Shown: positions 23,710-31,617 of the stretch, piece by piece
Position numbering within the stretch: the stretch's first letter is position 1
Layout of the letters: the number at the start of each line of letters is the position of its first letter
DNA from: XYB1-FULL-44-23 sp964502885
GTDB lineage: Bacteria > Patescibacteriota > Microgenomatia > CAZETR01 > Amesbacteraceae
DNA length: 38,765 nucleotides
NCBI GenBank assembly: GCA_964502885.1
Contig: CAZCXU010000011.1
Coordinates: 1-38,765, forward strand
Reading direction: 5' to 3'
Program-made: the position numbers and the translations under genes
Notes under the pieces: model-generated
Database searches by the model: none
What the model saw: only the letters and a program-made list of their open reading frames with translations
What the model was told of the DNA's origin: nothing

Positions 23710-23735
23710 CAGCAATCCAGAAAACCGGATACGCT

Positions 23736-24185
23736 ATGAAATGTCCATTTTGCGCACATGACGATACTTCGGTGCTCGAATCGCGAGTTGCTGAAGATGG
23801 ACAGTCATTGCGCAGACGGCGTGAATGCGGCAAGTGTCAAAAGCGGTTTACCACTTTTGAGCGGGTCGAAGGACCGACACTATTTGTGATCAAACGAGAT
23901 GGTGGCAGAGAATCGTTTGACAGAGAGAAAATAGTGAAGGGGGTAACCCGATCTTTTGATAAACGGCCTGTGTCTATAGATCTGATTCGCCAGCTCGCTG
24001 ACGAAGTAGAACGGGAGATCAGACGTAAGGAAGTAACTGAGATTCCGTCTAAAGCGATTGGTCGAATGGTCCTTAAACGACTAAAAAGTATAGACAAAGT
24101 AGCCTGGCTTAGGTTTGCAAGTGTGTATTTGGAGCTATCTGACTTGTCTGAGTTTGAAAAATTATTAGAAAAAATCAGCAACTAA
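23736..24185 (+). CDS. nrdR: Transcriptional repressor NrdR
   Basis: Zinc-ribbon and ATP-cone repressor of ribonucleotide reductase genes, which senses ATP and dATP. The 149-residue protein has the ribbon MKCPFCAHDDTSVLESR to ECGKC (C3, C6, C31, C34) followed by the LRRRRE DNA-binding patch and an ATP-cone at about 47-137. I start at the ATG at 23736 because the family begins with MKCP; an upstream ATG at 23682 would run through the operator. It is 5 nt ahead of the ribonucleotide reductase gene. Confidence 0.95.
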   Translation: MKCPFCAHDDTSVLESRVAEDGQSLRRRRECGKCQKRFTTFERVEGPTLFVIKRDGGRESFDREKIVKGVTRSFDKRPVSIDLIRQLADEVEREIRRKEVTEIPSKAIGRMVLKRLKSIDKVAWLRFASVYLELSDLSEFEKLLEKISN

Positions 24186-24190
24186 ATAAA

Positions 24191-26566
24191 ATGGCAGACA
24201 ATTTACAATTACAACAAGTTCTGGTAGAGAAGAGAAAAAGAGGGCGTCCGGCAAAGACTAACGGTCATGTGCAGGAAAAAGGTTTTTGGGATATTAAAAT
24301 GCCGGAAAGAATTATAAAGAGGGATGGAAGGGAACAGGAATTCAATCCGACAAAAATTGAAAATGCAATAGCGAAATGTTTTGCTGATGTCGGGGTACAA
24401 CCGAAGGTTCCGGTGGGCGTGCTTGTGAAGCAAATCGTAAACGCAGTCGTCGCAAAATATAAGGTTCCCACAGTCGAACAAGTGCAGGATATTGTGGAGC
24501 TGGTGCTTCAGGCGGCCGGAGAATTTGATGCAGCCAAGCACTATATTTTGTATCGGGCTGAACATGCAAAGATGCGTAATGAGCGTCCGGTGCCGACGGA
24601 GGTTAAAAAGGCGTTTGAGGAATCGGACAAATATTTTCCATCTCAACTGCAGAAGTTTCAGTTTTTTGACAAATACTCACGATTTAATTATGACCTGGGG
24701 AGAAGGGAAACTTGGATGGAGACTATCGACAGGTCGATCGGTTTTTTGAAGGAGTTGGCAAAAGATAAAGTGTCGGGAGAGAAGTTTGTCTGGCTGAGGA
24801 AAATGATGCTGGAAATGAAAGCAATGCCTTCCATGAGAATGATAGCTATGGCGGGGGCGGCGGCCAGAAGGAATAACATTGCCATATATAACTGCTCATA
24901 TCTACCAGTGGATAGTGTGGACGCATTTGTGGAAGCATTGGTGATTTCAATGAGCGGCTGTGGAGTAGGATTTTCGGTTGAAGGTAAGTATGTAGAGAAT
25001 TTACCCCGGGTGAAGCGGCAAATAAATTCTATTCCCATGACGTATGTAATTCCCGATACAACTGAGGGTTGGGCAGATGCGGTAAGGTTGGGACTTTCGT
25101 TGTGGTTTGACGGCGGAGACGTTAAATTTGATTATTCGCAAGTTAGGCCGGCAGGGGCAATCCTTAAAGTGAAGGGTGGAAGAGCATCCGGACCCGAACC
25201 ACTGCGGAAGATGCTGGAGTTTGCCAGAGCGAGGATTTTGGCACGACAGGGCAGCTTTTTGCGACCAATTGATGCACATGACATTATGTGTGAAGTGGGT
25301 AACGCAGCAGTATCGGGAGGGATGAGAAGAACGGCAATGATTTCTTTGTTTGATTGGGATGATGCGGAAATGCGAGCATGTAAAAGTGGAGATTTTGAGA
25401 GGGAGAATTCGCAGAGGTGGAATGCAAATAACTCTGTAGTTTGGCCTGAACGAGGTTTGACACAGATGGAAGTATTACAACAAATGATGGAGATGGTATC
25501 GGGGGGGCGGGGGGAGCCGGGTATATTTAATCGACGGGGGGCTGTGGCAATGCGACCGGCCAGACGTAAGGAGGCAGAGTTTGGTTGTAACCCTTGTGGA
25601 GAAATCAATCTGCGGCCATATGAGTTTTGTAATTTGTCTATCGCCATAGCCAGGAAAGAGGATACTTACGAAAGTCTGAAAGAGAAGGTAGAAGCAGCTG
25701 CATGGTTGGGGACGATTCAAGCAATGGCAACACATTTTCCGGGGCTGCGGCCGATCTGGAAACAAAATTGTGAGGACGAGAGACTTTTGGGTGTGGATAT
25801 TAACGGACAAATGGACAGTCCAGTAGCGCAGGATCCGTCGGTGCAAAACAGGTTGCGGCAAGTGGCTGTAGAAACAAACAGATTGGTGGCTTCGATGCTG
25901 GGGATAAATCAGGCTGCCTCGGTCACTTGTGTAAAACCGTCCGGAAATTCTTCACAACTATTTGACTGTTCATCCGGAATTCACGCCAGACACGCACAGT
26001 ATTACATCAGAAATGTGCGGGTAGGGGCGCACACTCCAGTATTTAAGGTATTGAGAGATTCCGGAGTGCCGATGGATCCGGAAAATGGACAGACTAGGGA
26101 AAATGCTAACACCTGGGTGGCCCATTTTCCCGTGAAAGCTCCGGATGGGGCAGTTGTTCGTAAAAACCGCAGCGCCATTCAGCAGTGCGAATATTGGCTG
26201 CAAAGCAAAATTTTCTGGACGGAACATAATCCCAGCGTGACCATAAACTATCATCCGGATGAGGTGATTGATCTGATTAAGTGGGTTTGGGAACATAAAG
26301 ACTTGGTGGGCGGAATGTCGTTTTTGCCCTCTTATGATGCGCAATATGCGCAAATGCCTTATCAGGAAATTGCCAAAGAGGAATATGATCGGTTGATTGC
26401 AAAGTTTCCTCAAGTGGACTTCTCCAAGCTATACCGATACGAGGAAGAAGATTACACGAAAGCTTCACAGGAATTGGCCTGTATGTCAGGGGCGTGTGAT
26501 TTGGATGAACTGACTGCAGATAAGATTTCCAAAATGACCGGGAATAGTAAACTTACGGCAGAGTAG
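24191..26566 (+). CDS. nrdJ: Adenosylcobalamin-dependent (class II) ribonucleotide reductase
   Basis: Reduces ribonucleotides to deoxyribonucleotides with a cobalamin-derived radical. In the 791-residue protein, residues 36-125 are an ATP-cone. NCSYL supplies the first active-site cysteine (C235), GCGVGFSVE follows, CNPCGEI holds the thiyl cysteine C469 flanked by N467 and E471, and the C-terminal CMSGAC (C764, C769) is the reducing pair with the same CxxxxC spacing as the Lactobacillus enzyme. No class I radical subunit or class III activase is nearby. An unusual N-terminal extension (about 1-30) contains KRKRGRPAK, an AT-hook-like sequence. nrdR upstream and the cobalamin adenosyltransferase downstream complete the module. 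Confidence 0.94.
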   Translation: MADNLQLQQVLVEKRKRGRPAKTNGHVQEKGFWDIKMPERIIKRDGREQEFNPTKIENAIAKCFADVGVQPKVPVGVLVKQIVNAVVAKYKVPTVEQVQDIVELVLQAAGEFDAAKHYILYRAEHAKMRNERPVPTEVKKAFEESDKYFPSQLQKFQFFDKYSRFNYDLGRRETWMETIDRSIGFLKELAKDKVSGEKFVWLRKMMLEMKAMPSMRMIAMAGAAARRNNIAIYNCSYLPVDSVDAFVEALVISMSGCGVGFSVEGKYVENLPRVKRQINSIPMTYVIPDTTEGWADAVRLGLSLWFDGGDVKFDYSQVRPAGAILKVKGGRASGPEPLRKMLEFARARILARQGSFLRPIDAHDIMCEVGNAAVSGGMRRTAMISLFDWDDAEMRACKSGDFERENSQRWNANNSVVWPERGLTQMEVLQQMMEMVSGGRGEPGIFNRRGAVAMRPARRKEAEFGCNPCGEINLRPYEFCNLSIAIARKEDTYESLKEKVEAAAWLGTIQAMATHFPGLRPIWKQNCEDERLLGVDINGQMDSPVAQDPSVQNRLRQVAVETNRLVASMLGINQAASVTCVKPSGNSSQLFDCSSGIHARHAQYYIRNVRVGAHTPVFKVLRDSGVPMDPENGQTRENANTWVAHFPVKAPDGAVVRKNRSAIQQCEYWLQSKIFWTEHNPSVTINYHPDEVIDLIKWVWEHKDLVGGMSFLPSYDAQYAQMPYQEIAKEEYDRLIAKFPQVDFSKLYRYEEEDYTKASQELACMSGACDLDELTADKISKMTGNSKLTAE

Positions 26567-26573
26567 GGAAAAA

Positions 26574-26717
26574 ATGAAAGTCAGTACTGAAATATTGGTG
26601 CATTTTCAATGCGAAAAATGCAAGAAATGGTGGGCTATTGGGGACGCACCTAGTGTAAAAAAGGATTGGTTTTGTTCGTGGTGTGGAGTTAGGCAATCGG
26701 AGGGATTATTGGTTTAG
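26574..26717 (+). CDS. 47-residue zinc-ribbon protein
   Basis: A short ORF beginning 7 nt after the ribonucleotide reductase stop codon. It encodes CEKC and CSWC pairs separated by about 18 residues, including several tryptophans, a compact treble or zinc-ribbon arrangement. It is on the reductase transcript and overlaps the 3' end of the convergent Nudix-like gene by 29 nt. It could pass electrons to, or bind, the reductase, but no function is known to me. Confidence 0.6.
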   Translation: MKVSTEILVHFQCEKCKKWWAIGDAPSVKKDWFCSWCGVRQSEGLLV

Positions 26718-27183
26718 ATTTGAGATACCGGGTGGTGTCTTCCAGAATTCCCTGATCTAAAAATTCCTCCGAGGCAAGTTTTGAGTGGGAAAGATAATTT
26801 ACAAAAGCTTTGTGATATCCTTCGTCGGGAAACTGAAAATGGCTGTGTTGCGTCGGGTCTATCCATGCGGTTTCGATACTGGTTCTGATAGTGCCATTTG
26901 CCTGACAAAGATAAATAATCCGGACGACTTGATTATTTCGGTCCGCGATATCCAGAAAAGTGGTGACATTGAGGGGGATGGACACAGTAGTAATGGTGAG
27001 TCCGGTACTTTGCAGAACATTTTTTACCAAATTGGCACGCAGTCCGTCTGAGTGATTTAATCCATCCCCAGGCAGATCCCAGATTTTTTTGGGGTCGTCG
27101 CTGAGAGGATGTTTTAACAGAAGAACCTGCCAGTGGAGATTTGTAATGAAGGCTTTTTGGACGACAGAGATAGTATTTGGCAT
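26689..27183 (-). CDS. Nudix-fold protein with a degenerate Nudix box
   Basis: A 164-residue protein whose first half has the Nudix shape: a beta strand, VLLLKHP, WDLPGDGLNHSDG and a helix ending TGLTI. The catalytic box (GX5EX7REUXEEXGU) is not preserved: the conserved REUxEE residues read KNVLQS, so metal-dependent hydrolysis is unlikely. It may be a nucleotide-binding or structural relative. It is convergent with the reductase operon and divergent from the cobalamin adenosyltransferase gene, with a shared promoter region at 27184-27249 (TATACT at 27207-27212 on the + strand). Confidence 0.6.
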   Translation of the reverse strand: MPNTISVVQKAFITNLHWQVLLLKHPLSDDPKKIWDLPGDGLNHSDGLRANLVKNVLQSTGLTITTVSIPLNVTTFLDIADRNNQVVRIIYLCQANGTIRTSIETAWIDPTQHSHFQFPDEGYHKAFVNYLSHSKLASEEFLDQGILEDTTRYLKSKPIIPPIA

Positions 27184-27249
27184 AATAGGGGGAAACGTTT
27201 ACAGTTTATACTTTAACGCAAATTAGTTCCAGAACGTAAATTCCGTACT

Positions 27250-27774
27250 ATGGGGAAAATTTACACTAAAAAAGGAGATGGGGGGCAGACGAGCAGTATT
27301 GTGGGAAAAATGAGTAAGGCAGCGGAACTTCCAGAGGCTTTGGGGACGATAGACGAACTAAACGTCTGGGTAGGATGGTGTCGCATAAAAGATGACACTC
27401 TGGAAGAAGAATTGAAACGTATTCAGACAAATCTATTTAATATTGCAAGTTTGCTGGCTGGCGGGGCTGGAACAGTTGAATATTCAGAGGTGGGACATTT
27501 GGAGAAACTGATAGATGAGTTGGAGGGAAAATTGCCGCAAATAACTAATTTTGTCTATCCATCGGGCGAATTGCATGTAGCGCGGGTAGTGTGCAGAAGA
27601 GCTGAGAGAGCGGTGGCCAGACTAATTGAGTCATGCCAAAAGGAGTTTGATATTGAAAAATGTGCAGTGGTCAGACAGTACATAAATCGATTATCTGATG
27701 CGCTGTTTGTGATGGCTAGATACATCAACCAGAAACGAGGCATTATGGAGGAAACATGGAACAAAAAAAATTAA
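27250..27774 (+). CDS. Cobalamin adenosyltransferase, PduO type
   Basis: Makes adenosylcobalamin from cob(I)alamin and ATP. The 174-residue protein has the full PduO-type pattern: YTKKGDGGQTSS (5-16) for ATP binding, GTIDELNVWVG, VCRRAERAVA and INRLSDALFVMARYIN. The gene lies just beyond the class II ribonucleotide reductase, the obvious consumer of the cofactor. No cobalamin biosynthesis genes are visible, so the cell probably salvages corrinoids. The last 19 nt overlap the next gene. Confidence 0.93.
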   Translation: MGKIYTKKGDGGQTSSIVGKMSKAAELPEALGTIDELNVWVGWCRIKDDTLEEELKRIQTNLFNIASLLAGGAGTVEYSEVGHLEKLIDELEGKLPQITNFVYPSGELHVARVVCRRAERAVARLIESCQKEFDIEKCAVVRQYINRLSDALFVMARYINQKRGIMEETWNKKN

Positions 27775-28100
27775 AAAAAGGAGCGACATATTACGGAATG
27801 ATGGTTTTGCATTGGGTGTTTATATTGGGCTGGTTTAGTTCTCCATGGTGGCTGCCTTGGCCGCTCATAGTCATCGTGTCATTGCTGTATTACCTGCAAA
27901 ATAAAGTTCTTGGCTATTGTATTTTGACACGTTGGCAGTTTCGGTTGAGTCATACAGCAGCAAAAAGTGAAATATCTTTCTGGGAGGTTTATTTAAAAAA
28001 ACTGGGTATAAATGTCAGCAGGAAAAAAATTACTGAATGGGGGAGGGTGGTGCCGTTGATATTAATCGGGTTGGCATTGGTGCTACAGAAAGCTTTTTGA
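27756..28100 (+). CDS. Small polytopic membrane protein
   Basis: A 114-residue protein with three hydrophobic segments (about 16-27, 33-47 and 98-111). A middle segment reading YLQNKVLGYCILTRWQFRLS weakly recalls DUF2784-type membrane proteins, but I would not assign it. It starts within the end of the cobalamin adenosyltransferase gene, so the two are translationally coupled; this makes a role linked to corrinoid uptake conceivable, without direct evidence. Confidence 0.6.
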   Translation: MEQKKLKKGATYYGMMVLHWVFILGWFSSPWWLPWPLIVIVSLLYYLQNKVLGYCILTRWQFRLSHTAAKSEISFWEVYLKKLGINVSRKKITEWGRVVPLILIGLALVLQKAF

Positions 28101-28103
28101 TGG

Positions 28104-28109
28104 TACTAT
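28104..28109 (+). promoter_or_regulatory. Extended -10 box of the 28116 gene
   Basis: TACTAT preceded by TGG (28101-28103) is an extended -10 ending 6 nt before the ATG at 28116, a clear leaderless arrangement. Confidence 0.5.
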
Positions 28110-28115
28110 TGAGGT

Positions 28116-28610
28116 ATGGACGATACACAAAGTAAAAATAGTTCGATCGCGCAAACGCCAGTAAATAGTAATACAGGCACTGCTTTTCAACATCAGTATC
28201 AGCAGGGGGGGAAGTTTAAGGAACAGCTGGAAGCGATAGCGGGAAGTTTTACGCGTCCTTCAACTGGAGTGGAACATGAACCTGTGCCCAGGAGTGAAAA
28301 GGGGCCTGATGTGGTGATAGAGATACCTTCATCTCCGGAGATTGAGAAAAAACCAGAGCTGGCAGGGTACATAGAGAAAGTGGAACGGGAGGCTGAAACA
28401 ATGAAGCCGATAACTGACGATTATACCCAACAGGTGCTGCTCAAAACTGCTCAGTCCAATCAGGCCAAGGTCAAATTGCCATTGACGGAAGAAGAAATTC
28501 AGAGGGGTCTGCATCACAAAGTGTGGGAGAGTATGCGCTGGCTTGCGGAATGGTGTGTGCGTCAGGTGAAGATGTTGGGCGGACGGGCTGAGTATAAGAG
28601 CGAACAATGA
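28116..28610 (+). CDS. Hypothetical soluble partner of the TraG-like ATPase
   Basis: A 164-residue protein I do not recognise. Residues 1-90 are polar and low complexity with many Gln, Ser, Pro and Glu, likely disordered. Residues 95-155 look helical and end with two tryptophans (WESMRWLAEWC). No membrane segment or signal is visible, so it is probably cytosolic. It lies 34 nt before the TraG-like ATPase gene and may be its accessory factor, which is inference from position only. Confidence 0.65.
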   Translation: MDDTQSKNSSIAQTPVNSNTGTAFQHQYQQGGKFKEQLEAIAGSFTRPSTGVEHEPVPRSEKGPDVVIEIPSSPEIEKKPELAGYIEKVEREAETMKPITDDYTQQVLLKTAQSNQAKVKLPLTEEEIQRGLHHKVWESMRWLAEWCVRQVKMLGGRAEYKSEQ

Positions 28611-28632
28611 TTTTTTGCTTTGGTTTTTTTGA

Positions 28633-28638
28633 TATGAT
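28633..28638 (+). promoter_or_regulatory. -10 box of the TraG-like gene
   Basis: TATGAT ends 6 nt before the ATG at 28645. It repeats the leaderless layout even though the upstream gene is only 34 nt away. Confidence 0.4.
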
Positions 28639-28644
28639 GAGCTT

Positions 28645-30999
28645 ATGCTTCCTGGTGGAGTGAATCCTTTTATTATTGTCCTTGAACTGATGGGGATAGT
28701 GATTCTGGCGATTTTACCTGTGGCGATTGTGGTGGGGGGGATATGGGCGTGGGTAATGTATCAACGGCACAAGGATAGAGAAAAAACCAGCCTGGAGATG
28801 GTGTGTCTGCAGATAGCCGTGCCGCGGGACAATGAAATAAAAATCGATGCGATGGAACAGGTTTTTTCCAGCTTGTATTCCATAAAAAGAGGAAGTAAGG
28901 GTCCATTTGGACTTTTAAATTTCTTGCAGATGCAACCGCATTTGAGTTTTGAAATTGTGGGACGAAGGGAAGATATCAGATTTTATATTGTGGTTCCGGA
29001 TAAGCTCCGAGATTTGGTGGAAAAACAGGTGCATGGAAGTTATCCGGGGGCGCAGATAAAGATAGTGGATGAACCTACCATCTTCAATGAGGAGGGGAAC
29101 GTGGAGTTTTCGTGGTTGGTGATGCGTAACGCAGAATACAATCCAATTCAAACATACAAGAATTTGGCGGTGGACCCGCTGGCTGCTGTAACCTCAGCTT
29201 TGGCAAAAATGGGAGAGAAAGAAGGGGCACATATACAACTTTTGATTTGGCCGGCTGACAGTAAGTGGAAAAGTAAAGGGAGAGGTTGGATTGGTAAGAC
29301 AAAGAAGAACGAGTCCAATCCGGAAAAAGCTTCTTATAAAGTGGATCCCAAAGTAATGGAAGCGGTGGAGGGCAAGGTCAGTAAATCCGGATTTCGGGCG
29401 GCGATAAGAATAGTGGTATCTTCGGAATCTTCGGAATCCGCCAAAGCACATCTGGCAAATATCAAAGCTGCGTTTGAACAATATAGCGGAGATTTGAATG
29501 GGTTTAAGGGAAAGAAAGTGAGGTTTAAGGGTATGTTTATGAGTGACTTTATCTATCGATATCAACCGATAACTTCGTGGGGAGATTGGACGGTATTGAA
29601 TGCTGAGGAATTGGCAACCATTTATCATTTTCCCAACAAGACGGTGGAAACTCCGCATATTTTCTGGTTGTCGGCAAAAAGCGCTCCGGCTCCGGCTGGG
29701 ATTCCAGATCATGGGCTGTATATAGGCAAATCAGTGTTTAGAGGGATAACCAGACCGGTGTTTATTTCTGAATCCGATCGGGAACGGCATATGTATATCA
29801 TTGGTAGAACAGGTACGGGTAAAACAGAGTTGATGAAAACAATGATTTTGCAGGACTTGCGGGCGGGGAAGGGGTTGTGTGTGATTGATCCGCACGATTT
29901 GGCGGAAGACTTGCTTGGGTATATTCCTCCGGAAAGAGCTGAGGATGTGATTTTCTTTAATCCGGCTGACGAAGAATGGCCGATGGGCCTGAACCTGCTA
30001 GAGACTAACAATGATCAGGAGAGACATATGGCGACCAACGCCGTGATTGGAATGATGTACAAACTGTATGATCCGCACAAAACAGGTATTATTGGTCCGC
30101 GATTTGAGCATGCTATCAGAAATGCCATGCTGACGGTGATGGATGCACTTCCTGGAGGAACATTTATCGAAGTCGTACAGGCGCTACAACGCCCTGAATT
30201 CGTGCAGGAAATGCTGCCGCGGGTAAAGGACCCTTTGGTGCGTCGATATTGGACTGACCAGATAGCTCAGACGTCAGATTTTCATAAATCAGAAGTGTTG
30301 GACTATATCGTATCTAAATTCGGACGGTTTATTACGAACAGGACAATCAGAAACATTATCGGACAAAGTAAGAGCGCGTTTAATTTCCGAAAAGTGATGG
30401 ATGAGGGCAAAATTCTTATCATTAACCTGTCAAAAGGTAAGTTGGGGGAGGAGAACAGTAATTTCTTGGGGTTGGTGTTGGTGCCGCGACTGGTGGCTGC
30501 GGCAATGAGCAGAGCGGATATACCGGAAAAAGACCGCAGGCCATTTTATTTGTATGTAGATGAGTTTCAGAATTTTGCCACGCCGGATTTTGCAACCATT
30601 TTATCTGAGGCCAGAAAGTATAAGCTTGATCTGATCGTGGCCAACCAATTTACATCGCAGATGGAGGAAGAGGTGAAAAACGCGGTATTTGGAAATGTGG
30701 GTACGCTGATGTCATTTAGAACCGGTGTGGCCGATGCAAATTTTTTGCAGCATGAGTTTGCGCCGACATTTAACGAGGCTGACTTGCTGAACGTGGAGAG
30801 ATTCCATGTGTATATTAAGACGATTGTGAATAATGAACCGGTGGTGCCATTTTCAATGGACGTGACTAAAGACATCAAGGCGGAGCGGGCGATGTATAAC
30901 CCGAAGCTGGCAGAAGCAGTAAAGCAACTGTCACGGTTGAAGTATGGACGGGATGTACGACTGGTAGAACACGAAATGGGCGAGAGGGCGCAGTTGTAA
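28645..30999 (+). CDS. Membrane-anchored TraG/VirD4-like ATPase
   Basis: A 784-residue protein with an N-terminal membrane segment (about 10-38), a 300-residue domain of unknown fold, then a RecA/FtsK-like ATPase. Walker A is GRTGTGKTE (387-395, K393) and Walker B ends in YLYVDEFQNF (D639, E640), followed by ANQFTSQM. This matches VirD4/TraG/TraD coupling ATPases and the DUF87-like pumps widely found in CPR genomes. No relaxase, VirB4 or pilus gene is in the window, so conjugation is not supported here. It could move DNA or protein across the envelope. A GIY-YIG gene follows in convergent orientation after 4 nt. Confidence 0.83.
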   Translation: MLPGGVNPFIIVLELMGIVILAILPVAIVVGGIWAWVMYQRHKDREKTSLEMVCLQIAVPRDNEIKIDAMEQVFSSLYSIKRGSKGPFGLLNFLQMQPHLSFEIVGRREDIRFYIVVPDKLRDLVEKQVHGSYPGAQIKIVDEPTIFNEEGNVEFSWLVMRNAEYNPIQTYKNLAVDPLAAVTSALAKMGEKEGAHIQLLIWPADSKWKSKGRGWIGKTKKNESNPEKASYKVDPKVMEAVEGKVSKSGFRAAIRIVVSSESSESAKAHLANIKAAFEQYSGDLNGFKGKKVRFKGMFMSDFIYRYQPITSWGDWTVLNAEELATIYHFPNKTVETPHIFWLSAKSAPAPAGIPDHGLYIGKSVFRGITRPVFISESDRERHMYIIGRTGTGKTELMKTMILQDLRAGKGLCVIDPHDLAEDLLGYIPPERAEDVIFFNPADEEWPMGLNLLETNNDQERHMATNAVIGMMYKLYDPHKTGIIGPRFEHAIRNAMLTVMDALPGGTFIEVVQALQRPEFVQEMLPRVKDPLVRRYWTDQIAQTSDFHKSEVLDYIVSKFGRFITNRTIRNIIGQSKSAFNFRKVMDEGKILIINLSKGKLGEENSNFLGLVLVPRLVAAAMSRADIPEKDRRPFYLYVDEFQNFATPDFATILSEARKYKLDLIVANQFTSQMEEEVKNAVFGNVGTLMSFRTGVADANFLQHEFAPTFNEADLLNVERFHVYIKTIVNNEPVVPFSMDVTKDIKAERAMYNPKLAEAVKQLSRLKYGRDVRLVEHEMGERAQL

Positions 31000-31003
31000 G
31001 TTT

Positions 31004-31297
31004 TTAATGCTCTGCGAAGGACTGGCAATGGAGTTCAACTAAATGGTTCTTAATGGATTTTTTTAACTCCCTGCGGCCGAAACCGCTTTTTAGAAATTTT
31101 TCTCTAGCTTTGCTATCTTTGGTGTTTAAATACGCTTCATAGTGGATAAGGGCCAATGGTTTTCTGTCTCTTGTGGAAATAACTCCACCTCGGTTGTGTT
31201 CGACGATTCGCTTTTTTAAATCTTCGGAGTAGCCAATGTATAAACCTTTATCCTTCAAACTGAATAGAACATATACATAGCAAAACTTATTGTTCAT
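31004..31297 (-). CDS. Solo GIY-YIG nuclease-like protein (copy A)
   Basis: A 97-residue GIY-YIG domain protein. The YVYVLFSLKD and LYIGYSEDLKKRIVEHN elements give the two signature strands and the conserved arginine; a later AREKFLKSGFGR carries the conserved glutamate. There are no DNA-binding extensions, so it belongs with the short stand-alone members. I start at the ATG at 31297; 12 more in-frame residues up to 31333 look unrelated. Two other solo GIY-YIG genes lie within 3.5 kb (33696 and 34246). Copies A and C share the end pattern AREKFLKS/AREKYLKT. Confidence 0.8.
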   Translation of the reverse strand: MNNKFCYVYVLFSLKDKGLYIGYSEDLKKRIVEHNRGGVISTRDRKPLALIHYEAYLNTKDSKAREKFLKSGFGRRELKKSIKNHLVELHCQSFAEH

Positions 31298-31336
31298 GCT
31301 TGCGACGTCTGATGCCGCACTAGTATTCGTCATACT

Positions 31337-31353
31337 GCCGAGTCAAACTCGGC
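31337..31353. repeat. Perfect 7-bp hairpin
   Basis: GCCGAGT, CAA, ACTCGGC followed by TTT on the + strand. It is upstream of GIY-YIG copy A and may be a weak terminator or part of the repeat-rich patch that follows. Confidence 0.45.
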
Positions 31354-31382
31354 TTTCACCCTTACAGTTTATGAAGGGCTCG

Positions 31383-31436
31383 GTGGGCCCGGGAGGATTC
31401 GCTCGCTAGCGCGTCGGTACGACGAGCTCCAACATT
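31383..31436 (-). repeat. Interrupted duplicate of the tRNA-Ile 3' end
   Basis: Nineteen nt at 31383-31401 are identical to the tRNA 3' part at 31486-31504, and CTCCAACAT at 31427-31435 matches 31508-31516. Between them the real tRNA has three bases, while this copy has 25 (31402-31426), which contain CTCG/CGAG and CGTCG/CGACG inverted repeats. The result is a broken T-arm, so it cannot be functional. Confidence 0.75.
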
Positions 31437-31486
31437 CCGATAGGACCGTTTGAAATTTTAAAAGAGATTGGGGCTGATGTTTCTTG

Positions 31487-31558
31487 TGGGCCCGGGAGGA
31501 TTCGAACCTCCAACATAATGTGTATAAGACATTTGCTCTACCATTGAGCTACGGGCCC
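31487..31558 (-). tRNA. tRNA-Ile (anticodon UAU)
   Basis: Read on the minus strand the 72 nt fold as a cloverleaf: acceptor GGGCCCG/CGGGCCC with discriminator A, D-arm GCTC/GAGC, anticodon stem AATGT/ACATT with loop CTTATAC, and T-arm GGAGG TTCGAAT CCTCC. The anticodon UAU reads the AUA codon. CCA is not encoded. Most bacteria instead read AUA with a CAU tRNA modified by TilS, so a UAU isoleucine tRNA is less common, though known in small genomes. Confidence 0.9.
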
Positions 31559-31617
31559 AGATTGAACTAATGCAGATTTTACCACCAGTAGATACCAGAA
31601 GAATGATCAGAGGGCTT

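Noticed and set aside
28645..30999. Conjugation system
   Set aside because: Only a coupling-type ATPase is present; no relaxase, VirB4, pilin or transfer origin can be seen.
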